Origin: Akkermansiaceae bacterium
Lineage (GTDB): Bacteria > Verrucomicrobiota > Verrucomicrobiia > Verrucomicrobiales > Akkermansiaceae
Direction: 5' to 3'
DNA: 42,574 nt
NCBI GenBank assembly: GCA_025354565.1
Contig: JANXMQ010000234.1
Location: forward strand, 1-42,574
Shown here: one piece after another, positions 34,693-42,574 of the stretch
Layout: the number at the start of each line of letters is the position of its first letter
Numbering within the stretch: the stretch's first letter is position 1
Made by a program: the position numbers and the translations under genes
The notes under the pieces: model-generated
Databases searched by the model: none
Seen by the model: only the letters and a program-made list of their open reading frames with translations
What the model was told of the DNA's origin: nothing

Positions 34693-36195
34693 TTAGAGTT
34701 CGGCCGCTTTCCAATCAGGAATGCCGATGGTCGATTGCTGCTGCTTGAATGACTCATGAAACGGTCTAGCGGGAGGTGTTGGGGCGGTTTCGTTGACCAT
34801 GAGTGGGCGTGCCTCTTTCCAATATTGCTGATAGGCCGCTAGCATTTTTGCCGCGATCTCAGGATGTTGGTCCATCACATTGGACGTTTGACCGGGATCG
34901 GCCTCCATATCGTAAAGCTCCGCTTCGCCTGCCTTTTGACCTTTGCCTCCTCCCTCTAGCGGGCCCACGTAGCGGTAGCGCTGGTTGCGGACGGAGAAAT
35001 TCACGTCCTTGAATTGATCCGGCTCCGCCCCGGCGGGCCAGCGGCATAGGTGATTGAAAACGAAGCGGTCGGTCCAGTCGTCAGCGTTCCCTTCCAACAG
35101 TGGCAAAAGACTGCGGCCTTCCACCTGATTCGTCGGCAGGGTGGCTCCGGTCAGCGCGGCAAGCGTCGGGAGAATGTCGATGTGCGCCGCAACGCGATCA
35201 ATGTCGCGGCCCGCTTTAATCTTTCCCGGCCAGCGGACGAAAAACGGCACCCGGCTGCCGCCCTCGTCCGTCGTGCCCTTGATGCCCTTTTGTCCGGCGT
35301 TATAATAAGCATATCCCGGCGCGACTTCTTTTCCTGGGACACCGGGACCACCGGGACTCATGCCGTTGTCGGACATGAAAATGAGCAGGGTGTTTTCCGC
35401 AAGCTTCCACTCGTCGAGCTTGGTGAGGAGGAGCCCCATGTTCTCATCGATGTTTTCTACCATGCCATAGAAGCCCGCCTGCTCCTTGCCAAAGCCGACG
35501 TCGGTGAAGCGTTTTAAATTTTTCTCCGGAGCGAGGAACGGGCCGTGCGGCGCGTTGGTGGCGATGTAGGCGAAGAACGGCTCCTTGGCTGTGGCCTTCT
35601 GCCTGATCCAGCCGAGTGCCGCATTGAAGAAGACATCGGTGCAAAAGCCGTGAGTCTGCACGAAGCTCCCATTGTGGCGGATCACGGGATCGGTGTATTT
35701 ATTGCCCGGAGCGTCGCCGCTGGAACCGGAATAGGCTTGGCCAATGCCACCGGAGCCATGAATAAAGACCTCATCGAAGCCGCGGCGGTCGGGTTGGTAT
35801 TCGGGCTGATCACCGAGGTGCCATTTGCCGAAAATGCCGGTAGAGTAGCCTGCGGTTTTTAGCACCTGCGGCAGGATCGTGGCGTTGAGCGTCATGCGCT
35901 CGCGCTCAAGGATGGTGTGGGTGATGCCGTTTTTCTCCGGGTGACGACCGGTCATGATCGCGGAGCGGGTGGGCGAACAAGTGGGCGCGACCATGAAGCG
36001 GGTGAAGCGCGTGCTGGCGGCGTGGAGCGCATCGAGATGAGGCGTTTTCAGCCACGGATGCCCGTGACAGGCCAGCGGCCCGTAACCTTGGTCATCGGTC
36101 AAAACCAAGATGATGTTCGGCTTGGTGCCTGCCAACTCCGCGTAAGCCGAAGTGGTGATGGCGATGAAGAATAGCGTCAGGAGTCGAGCTTGCAT
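34693..36195 (-). CDS. Family S1 arylsulfatase with CSPTR active-site motif
   Basis: An exported sulfatase of 500 aa, the first gene of the minus-strand sulfatase run. Signal segment LLTLFFIAITTSAYA is followed by NIILVLTDDQGYGPLACHGH, the formylglycine site Cys73 in TCSPTRSAIMTGRHPEKNG, GIFGKWHLGDQPEYQPDRRG and LLIFMSDNGMSPGGPG. The C-terminus has ELYDMEADPGQTSNVMDQHP. Together with the two following genes it forms a coupled trio, each with a different CxPxR core, so the three probably attack different sulfate positions. That is inference. Confidence 0.92.
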   Translation of the reverse strand: MQARLLTLFFIAITTSAYAELAGTKPNIILVLTDDQGYGPLACHGHPWLKTPHLDALHAASTRFTRFMVAPTCSPTRSAIMTGRHPEKNGITHTILERERMTLNATILPQVLKTAGYSTGIFGKWHLGDQPEYQPDRRGFDEVFIHGSGGIGQAYSGSSGDAPGNKYTDPVIRHNGSFVQTHGFCTDVFFNAALGWIRQKATAKEPFFAYIATNAPHGPFLAPEKNLKRFTDVGFGKEQAGFYGMVENIDENMGLLLTKLDEWKLAENTLLIFMSDNGMSPGGPGVPGKEVAPGYAYYNAGQKGIKGTTDEGGSRVPFFVRWPGKIKAGRDIDRVAAHIDILPTLAALTGATLPTNQVEGRSLLPLLEGNADDWTDRFVFNHLCRWPAGAEPDQFKDVNFSVRNQRYRYVGPLEGGGKGQKAGEAELYDMEADPGQTSNVMDQHPEIAAKMLAAYQQYWKEARPLMVNETAPTPPARPFHESFKQQQSTIGIPDWKAAEL

Positions 36196-36503
36196 GGGTG
36201 AACGGTAGTCCGTCGAGAGTGCGCCAGTTTTGCCTAGTGGTGGATCGTGCGGCTTCAGTCCAGCTTACGAGAAAGCGAAAACGGTTCCCAGAGGAAAGTA
36301 TGCCGCAACGCGAAACTTACCTCAGCTCTGCGCCTTATCTTTCAGAATGTGGCGACCAAGGCCTCAGCGGGAGAAAATCGCCGCTTTCGGACCGATAACT
36401 CCACCACCGCCCAAACAATCACTGGCAAGAAAAGCCAAATAACACCAGCATGCTCATGTATTTACGAAGTGAATAGCCAATCGGAATACCCGCTTCGACG
36501 CAT

Positions 36504-36526
36504 TGACGCAAATGCGCGTCATTTTT
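36504..36526 (+). terminator. Terminator-like hairpin in the divergent intergenic region
   Basis: TGACGC (36504-36509), six-base loop, GCGTCA (36516-36521), then TTTTT. This is the form of a short intrinsic terminator on the plus strand, yet no plus-strand gene precedes it, so it could end a small RNA or be a palindromic operator. It lies in the 435-base gap between the sulfatase start (36195) and the cassette gene (36631), which holds no other supported feature. Confidence 0.35.
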
Positions 36527-36630
36527 ACGGAAATACGATGTTTCCCGAGCTTGCTACCGTAAATTGACCGCATTAAGCTGCGGAGTGTAACTAAGAAACA
36601 CTGGAAACAAATTTTAATCCCGATTGACCC

Positions 36631-39600
36631 ATGGAAAAAACCTTCCCGAAAAAACGGCGGCATCCTGGATTTGCCCTGGTCGTTACCCTTTCGTTATTGG
36701 TTCTCCTGACGGTGATCGCCATTGGCTTGCTCAGCCTGTCGTCGATTTCGCTGCGAGCATCCGCTCAGAACTCCGCAGGGGCGACAGCGAAGGCGAACGC
36801 CAAACTGGCACTCATGCTGGCGCTCGGCGAGTTGCAGAAATCCATGGGTCCAGACCAAAAAATCTCGGCCAATGGCGCGATTCTGGACGCAGCGAACGTG
36901 AAAAACCCGATGTGGACAGGAACCTGGGATTCTTGGAAGGCGGGTGCCGAAAAGTCCGGAGATGACGCAACCAGCGAACATTCCACAATCCTCGGTGCCA
37001 CCAACGCCGGCATGAGTCCAAGCTACCTGACCAACCGCAGCGATCATTTCCGCTCATGGCTACTTTCACTCAGCCCGCAAGAAATCACCGATGTGACATC
37101 TGCCAAATCACTCGCACTAAACGGGGTCTCGATACCCAACAGCAGCGATAGCGCAATCCGTCTAGTCGGCGCGGGTTCAATTGGAACCACCGATCCCACA
37201 GGATATGTGAGCGCACGTCTGATAGCGGTAAAATCCCCATCCAACACCTCCACCATCGGTCGCTACGGCTGGTGGATCGGCGACGAAAGCCAAAAGGCAC
37301 GCATTCTGTCTGATTCTTACCTCAAAGACTCCACGTTGAGCCTTGCACAAAAACTAGCTCGCGCTCAAGCCCCCGCATCCACCGGGACTAATGTGATGCT
37401 TGATTTGGAAAATATCACTGCCACCCAGGAGGCGAAACTAGGGACACTGCCATCTCTCAACACGCTCGATGTCCTCCTGCAAGATAGTAGCAAGCAACCC
37501 GCTAAGAAAAATTTTCACACAGTCACCGCCTTTTCCAAAGCCGTTCTAGCAGATGTGCGCGAGGGAGGTTTGAAGCGCGACCTCTCCACCATTCTGGAGC
37601 GCACGATCAATCCATCCGAGGTTTACAACTTGTCAGCGGTTTCGGGCACAGAGACGGCATTCCAAAGAGCCACTTCCCTCACAAGCTCCGGACAAGACTT
37701 CATGCTCTATAACTTTGACAGTATGGTTCAGAGTTCCAATGGTAAAATCGGTGAGGCATGTGTGCCTATCCAAGATTTGTCCGCTTACTACCAACTTTAC
37801 GATAATAGCAGGACGGGCTGGAAAGGCGGTATTCAGTTTTCATCCTCCGAATCTTCTCCTGCTAACCCCTTGCTTTCAGCAGGACTCATGGTCAGCAATC
37901 CAGATTATGGTACATCTGCTCAAGCCTCCGATGATCCGAAGTATCTTCGCCAGACCAGCGCCTTATATCGGAATGTATATCCTGTTAAAATAGAGTTTGT
38001 ACTCAGTTACCTCACTGAACAGCGAACTCAAACCGAAATGGATGCGGACCGTAATGCCACTCCTCCCATCGCCAATCCAGACACTTATAAACTCAAAGTC
38101 GGCTTCACTCCTGCCATGACTTTCTGGAATCCCAATAACGTGCCAGTCGTCATGAACCTGGGTAATCCAGAATATTCCTCAATCATGATCCGCGAGACTC
38201 CGGTGCTCATGCAGGTTACATTTCAAAAGCAAGCCAGCCCCACGGGGCCGGCCGTGGCCAGCAATATCGTCCAGTTCGACAAGTTAACCAACACACAGCA
38301 AGGTGAGCTTTACACACTCTTCATCTCCGGCAAACAGTCGCTGGTCTTCCAACCCGGTGAGTCCAAAGTCCTGGCCTTGCAAGCGAGTTCAAATACTAAC
38401 CCTGCTGCCGGACTCGGGGAGATCGACTTCCTAGATCGCAGCAGCGGAGTCAATGAAGACTTTTTCCCGGATCTTGAGCTTGTGCCTGGCTGGAATCCCG
38501 AACGATTCGTCAGACCCGCAACAAGTCGATTCGGTGCCCGCTCAGGAAGAGGTGCTGTAAATATCCTGACTTTCAAGCCTGAGGATTACATATCCGCAGT
38601 GATCAATACGGGAGCAGGTCGTAGTTTTTCGATGATATACCTCAAGCGTTTTTCTATTATGGCATGAAAGCCGCAACAGAAACTCAGGAGCAGAGTAATA
38701 TGATTCGCGGCGCAGGACGCAGATTCCCCTCACGACCTTTTACTCATTCTACGGTTATGATGCCACAATTCATCGACAATATCACTGGACCTTCCATGTA
38801 TAACACCGGTTGGAACTGGTTCTATGCCCCGCTGGACAATCTCCTGCAGGCTTCTATCTCCATATCAGCGAAAAACTATGGATACTACGGCGGCGGTTAC
38901 ACGGCGGAAAACGGTACCACGCACGTCGTCCAGCAATTCCTGCCACTGGCACCGCCTATCTCCATCGCCTCACTGAGCAATGCACAACTCAGCGGCTATA
39001 GCTTGTCCAGCGAGTCAGCTGCTGCTGGCTTCAGTGATTTGCCGGGAAGAACCACCAACCCCGCGCAATCCGAAGCATTCCACCGGACAACAGCGCTCGG
39101 ATTCGGCGGACTTGAACCCCGCACGCTTCAGGCGATCGGTAATTCTTATGCCCATCCCTTTATCCCCAAGGACAAGGCCATCACCACTTTAAACCGTGTC
39201 TTCTATTCAAGTACCGCTGCCGCCCCCCCGGTCGCCGAACCCTACGCCGATCACTCCTACCTCGCCAACAAGGCCCTCTGGGACGAGTTTTATTTTTCGT
39301 CCATCACGCCGGTTCCTGCTAGCAATCCGGTTTTCAATTCCACTCAGAAAACTGTCAATGCTGTCGCCGACGGATTTTTCTTCAAGAACGAGTCCCTGCC
39401 AAATCGGCGGATGACTCCATATATCGCCAACTTCAATTCTACTAAGCTAACGACTCTGCTGGGGAAATATTCTGATTATCGTAATGGCTTTGCTGATAAA
39501 ATCGCCTCTAACATGATGGTAGAAGGTCCGTTCAATATCAACTCCACTTCCGAAGCCGCGTGGAAAATTTTGTTCTCCAGCCTGAGAGGCAAGCCCGTAT

Positions 39601-40325
39601 CCTATCTCGACTTAACCGACTCTACCAGCGGTCAAATCACGACCAAGGAAAATACACCCACCGGAATCTCCGTGGCAGGCGGGCCACTGCCAAACGGAAA
39701 ATCCTACACCGGCAGCCGCTCAAGTCCGAGCGACCCTGAACAATGGACAGGCTGGCGTGAGTTGACTGATAAAGAAATTGGCGAACTCGCAAAAGCCATG
39801 GTCAAGCAAGTTAAGAAACGTGGACCCTTTCTCTCCCTCTCCGAATTCGTCAATCGGCGACTTGATTCTGCAAACACCGATCTTTGCCTGATGGGAGCAC
39901 TACAAGCTGCCATTGATGATCCAGACTGCTCTATCAATTCGGGTTTCCGAAATGCCTTGCGTAAGTTTTCGGCGAAGGAGATATCGTATGCGGGCGCGGT
40001 GTTTCCCGAGGCGATGGATGGCCCCGTGGCCTACGGCAGTTCGGCCTATGTCGATCAAGCGGATATCCTCCGCAATTTTGCTGAGCAACTCACCCCGCGA
40101 GGAGACACCTTCGTCATTCGTACTTACGGTGATGCACTGGATAACAATGGGAACGTGGTGTCGAGGGCATGGTGCGAAGCCGTTGTCCAGCGCACCCCTG
40201 AATACTTGGATACCACGGATGCACCGCACCTGAAGCAATTGGATCTAACTTCTTCGGCTAATAAAAATTTTGGCAGGAGGTTCGAAATCATCCAATACCG
40301 CTGGTTGAAATCTTCGGAAATCTGA
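36631..40325 (+). pseudogene. Verru_Chthon cassette protein A, split by a frameshift near 38627
   Basis: Two frames (36631-38667 and 38664-40325) make one protein of about 1,230 aa. The N-terminus HPGFALVVTLSLLVLLTVIA is a prepilin-like segment, and the body (ANAKLALMLALGELQKSMGP, ISFLDR-like beta stretches, SNMIRGAGRRFPSRPFTHST, LSLSEFVNRRLDSANTDLC) matches Verru_Chthon cassette protein A, a large protein of Verrucomicrobiota presumed to be part of a type II/IV pilus-like surface machine. In the run GTAGTTTTTCG (38621-38631) one additional T would join the frames as FFDDIPQAFFYYGMKAATET, so either a real mutation or a base-calling error broke it. The second frame begins with an ATG overlapping the first stop, which could permit re-initiation. 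The other cassette proteins (B, C, D) are not nearby. Confidence 0.85.
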
Positions 40326-40358
40326 TTTTTCTAACTTTTTCTTATTTTTTACACGATC

Positions 40359-41051
40359 ATGTGCAAACCATCCGGTTCTCGAACTATACTGGCATTCTTG
40401 CCCATGCTTCTATCAATCGCCCTCGCACAAGAGCATGTCTCGCTTCAATTTCTGGCATTTCCTAAAAGTCTCAACCCAGAGCCCGTCGAACTCCAGATCG
40501 CGGCAGGAAAAACGATCAAGGTTGACACTCCGGGAAATGAACTATCACCAGCATACCAAGTTCCCAAGCTAGACTCGATCGTGGTTGGAAAGACTGTCAA
40601 AAATGAAAAGAACGAGGACGTTTTCAAAGTTTATGGTGGAGCCAAAGCCATTTCAGCATCCAAACAGATTGTCTTGCTGCTCCATAAGGGTGAAGCGAAT
40701 AGCGATGGCTTTGTGGTGCTGCCGGTGGATGGTGAACTAGCGAATTTTTCCGGCGCGAGTTTTTTATTTATCAACGCCTCTAACATGGGTGTCGGTGGAA
40801 TCATTGGGAATCAGAAATTTGCACTCAAACCCGGTCAAAGCCGCCTGCTCAAGCCTGCACCAGATCACGATAGCGGCATTTGTCAGGTAACACTTTCCTA
40901 TCTGACAGAAGAAAAATGGAAAATGTTCTACGATACGCGGTGGCCTGCTAACAACAAATACAGATCGATCATTTTCTTCTACAGCGATCCCGTATCCGGT
41001 CGGTTGAGCGTGACACCGATTGTGGACATGTTGCCCTATAAAGCAGAATGA
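40359..41051 (+). CDS. Exported protein following cassette protein A, unknown function
   Basis: A protein of 230 aa with a signal-like start (ILAFLPMLLSIALAQ) and a beta-rich body: LQFLAFPKSLNPEPVELQIA, FLFINASNMGVGGIIGNQKF and ALKPGQSRLLKPAPDHDSGI. It ends YRSIIFFYSDPVSGRLSVTP. I know no family name, though similar proteins seem to accompany cassette protein A genes in related bacteria. It begins 33 bases after that gene on the same strand, so it is likely part of the same transcript and the same surface structure. A truncated copy of its C-terminal region follows at once. Confidence 0.7.
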   Translation: MCKPSGSRTILAFLPMLLSIALAQEHVSLQFLAFPKSLNPEPVELQIAAGKTIKVDTPGNELSPAYQVPKLDSIVVGKTVKNEKNEDVFKVYGGAKAISASKQIVLLLHKGEANSDGFVVLPVDGELANFSGASFLFINASNMGVGGIIGNQKFALKPGQSRLLKPAPDHDSGICQVTLSYLTEEKWKMFYDTRWPANNKYRSIIFFYSDPVSGRLSVTPIVDMLPYKAE

Positions 41052-41056
41052 GATGA

Positions 41057-41161
41057 GCTACCTTGCCCACCAACGACAAGGTAAGGGCCATGATTTTCTT
41101 CTATGAGGATCCCATTTCGGGGCACCTCAGCACCCATAGCATCCGGGATTTTATGGATTGA
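41057..41161 (+). pseudogene. Truncated duplicate tail of the preceding gene
   Basis: The frame to the TGA at 41159-41161 encodes TNDKVRAMIFFYEDPISGHL, then STHSIRDFMD. This aligns with NNKYRSIIFFYSDPVSGRLS in the preceding protein. The rest of the copy is gone and stops precede it, so this is the remnant of a second paralogous gene lost by deletion between the two homologous ends. Confidence 0.8.
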
Positions 41162-41320
41162 ATCTGGATTCTCAGCAACTCCGGCAGCGCATTCTCAAAG
41201 CCTACGACCGTGGGGATACCACCCGCGAACAGGTCGCCAAACGCGGTCAAGCGCTCGATCGGGACAGGTCCACATTCAGACTACTGAGAAACTCCGACGC
41301 GGAGGAAAGCGGGCTTCCCA
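41158..41320 (+). pseudogene. IS630-type transposase N-terminal relic
   Basis: From 41158 one frame gives LDSQQLRQRILKAYDRGDTT followed by REQVAKR. This is the first helix-turn-helix of IS630-type transposases, in which the text normally continues FGVSLGMVKKLL. Here the match is lost after about 30 residues, so only the N-terminal end of the element survives. It joins directly to the beta-strand-repeat fragment on the other strand. Confidence 0.6.
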
Positions 41321-42295
41321 AGAGCTGTTGCCATTGGCTCCGCCGTATGCGGTGAAGGCGAGACCTCCTGCGGAGAGGGTCAGGTTCTTGGTGGAAACTG
41401 TTGTCAAAGTCGCCGTGGTGGCGGCCCCGGAGGCACTGGACTTGAGTGCTTGGCCGCTGCCCAGGGCCAAAGCACTGGTCAGGGTGGACACATCGAAGTT
41501 CGCGCTGCTAGCCAAGATGATGCTTGGGGAGTTGGCGATCGAACTCGCTGCATTCAACTTGAGGGTGCCTGCGTTAATCGTGGTGTTGCCGGTGTAAGTG
41601 TTCGCGCCGGAGAGGGTTTGGATGCCATTGCCGATTTTCGTGATGGCTAGCGTACTAGCGGTGTTTTTGATGACGCCAGTGAAGGAAGATGTCTGGTCGT
41701 TATCGCCGACGGTCAAAGTCGGCGTGCCGCTCACCCCATCCACCGTGCCGGCACCGCTCAGGCCATTAACGGTATCGCTGAAGCCCGCCATGTTGAAGGT
41801 GCCTAGGGTGATTGATAGATTGCCTTTGCCAATCCCATTGGGAATCTGGTCATTGGCTCCCAGCGTGATGATACCTTGGGTATAGTTTACCACTGTATCA
41901 CCGGTGTAGCTGTTGGCTGGCCCCACGTTGGCCAAGGTCAGGGTCGTGGCCTTGTTTTGAGCGGTGCTCGCTAAAATCGCATTCTGCACGGTGACGCCGG
42001 TGGCGGAGCCGCCAATCGAGGAAATTTGACCGGAGATGGTGATGGATCCAGCGGAGTTGGAGTCAATCGCAATGCCAGAATTATTCAACTGCACAGCTCC
42101 GGCGATAACTTCGCTGGCAGCATCGACACGCAGCGTGCCATTCAAGTCCACACCCACTGCGGAATTATCCACAAGGCCGTTTGCAACAGTCACGCCGGCG
42201 GCACTGAAATAGATCTGCGCCTGGTCGGTGGCATTGGTCCCGACGATGATCGGTCCGGTGCCGTAGGGTCCCTTAGTCACGGTCGTCACTCCACT
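41276..42295 (-). pseudogene. Internal fragment of an autotransporter-associated beta-strand repeat protein
   Basis: The minus-strand frame of 337 codons has no true start; it opens at GTG within VTTVTKGPYGTGPIIVG and is cut by an IS1634-type relic. It has repeats of the same type as the giant protein at 4004-8082: SLTLANVGPANSYTGDTVVN-like units, KIGNGIQTLSGANTYTGNTT, INAGTLKLNAASSIANSPSI and LTLSAGGLAFTAYGGANGNS. It ends in sequence (SWEARFPPRRSFSVV) that is out of character and overlaps the IS630 relic, so both ends were lost. It is a central piece of a surface protein left between two insertion-sequence remains. Confidence 0.8.
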
Positions 42296-42485
42296 GGAGC
42301 GTCGTCGAAAACCGCCGCGTCGCTGGCGACCGCTCGGTTCAGAAAACCCTGCTCTATCTCGGCGAGATCAACGACGCGACCGCGCCTCTTGGACTCGCGC
42401 CATCGAAGCCGTCGATGAACACGAACAAACCCGTCAACCTAAAGAGGAAAATGGAAAACTCGCCAGAACGCGGCAAGTGACGTAA
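42292..42485 (+). pseudogene. IS1634-type transposase N-terminal relic, frameshifted
   Basis: The frame from 42292 gives HWSVVENRRVAGDRSVQKTL followed by LYLGEIND, the start of IS4-superfamily (IS1634-like) transposases. A shift near 42378 then moves to another frame reading SWTRAIEAVDEHEQTRQ, which is the expected continuation, ending in TAA at 42483. Catalytic residues are absent. The last 90 bases of the window hold a further hairpin CTCACCC-GGC-GGGTGAG (42524-42540) and no supported gene. Confidence 0.65.
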
Positions 42486-42574
42486 TTTCAAAGTCATGGA
42501 TGCTCCCATGGCTGTGATTTCCGCTCACCCGGCGGGTGAGACAAGAACTTCCCCTCAATACCCATCTGGAACCT

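Noticed and set aside
1..42574. Apparent frequency of the word CTAAC/GTTAG, often near starts
   Set aside because: A rough count of about 55-65 over both strands is close to what base composition predicts, so no special role can be claimed.

Overview
The window reads as a chromosomal segment of a heterotrophic bacterium of the phylum Verrucomicrobiota, most likely near the Verrucomicrobiales/Akkermansiaceae. This rests on recognised gene families: a Verru_Chthon cassette protein A, giant secreted proteins built of autotransporter-associated beta-strand repeats, three sulfatases, a GH105 hydrolase beside a DUF4861 protein, an alginate-lyase-like enzyme, and moderately high GC. Almost no gene has a recognisable Shine-Dalgarno sequence before its start. 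No rRNA, tRNA or CRISPR array was seen.

Layout. Positions 1-943 are the 3' end of tex, followed by a cluster of small palindromes. Positions 1298-8082 (minus) hold a secreted alginate-lyase-family protein and a giant beta-strand-repeat protein with an apparent frameshift; IS4-type transposase relics lie on both sides of the latter. Positions 8811-14787 (plus) hold two OmpR-type response regulator/histidine kinase pairs with a small PepSY-like periplasmic protein between them, then a secreted or anchored protein of unknown function. Positions 15033-17510 (minus) encode a COG4705 membrane protein and two predicted outer-membrane beta-barrels. Positions 18025-21791 are housekeeping: a periplasmic cyclophilin, plsY, gpsA, a DedA protein and a LolA-like carrier. 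Positions 21799-26399 (minus) run FAD oxidoreductase, methyltransferase, phospholipid-methyltransferase-like protein, DUF4861, GH105. Positions 26384-28531 are a decayed defence/mobile patch: a nucleotidyltransferase with a small partner, a truncated hsdM start, a headless Y1 (REP-associated) transposase and a palindrome array bounded by inverted copies of one palindrome. Positions 28721-36195 (minus) hold a sorbosone-dehydrogenase-like propeller, an azurin-like cupredoxin and three sulfatases. Positions 36631-42485 hold the cassette protein A gene (broken by a frameshift), a partner protein with a truncated duplicate of its tail, and a beta-strand-repeat fragment sandwiched between IS630- and IS1634-type relics.

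Together, the alginate-lyase-like protein, GH105, DUF4861 and sulfatases point to growth on sulfated, uronate-containing polysaccharides such as algal glycans. The cupredoxin/propeller pair adds a possible periplasmic redox step. The two sensor systems plus the PepSY protein look like an envelope-stress or metal-sensing module that may control the adjacent outer-membrane genes; this is inference. The most interesting structural signals are two families of short hairpins whose stems vary with compensating changes while the loops stay constant.
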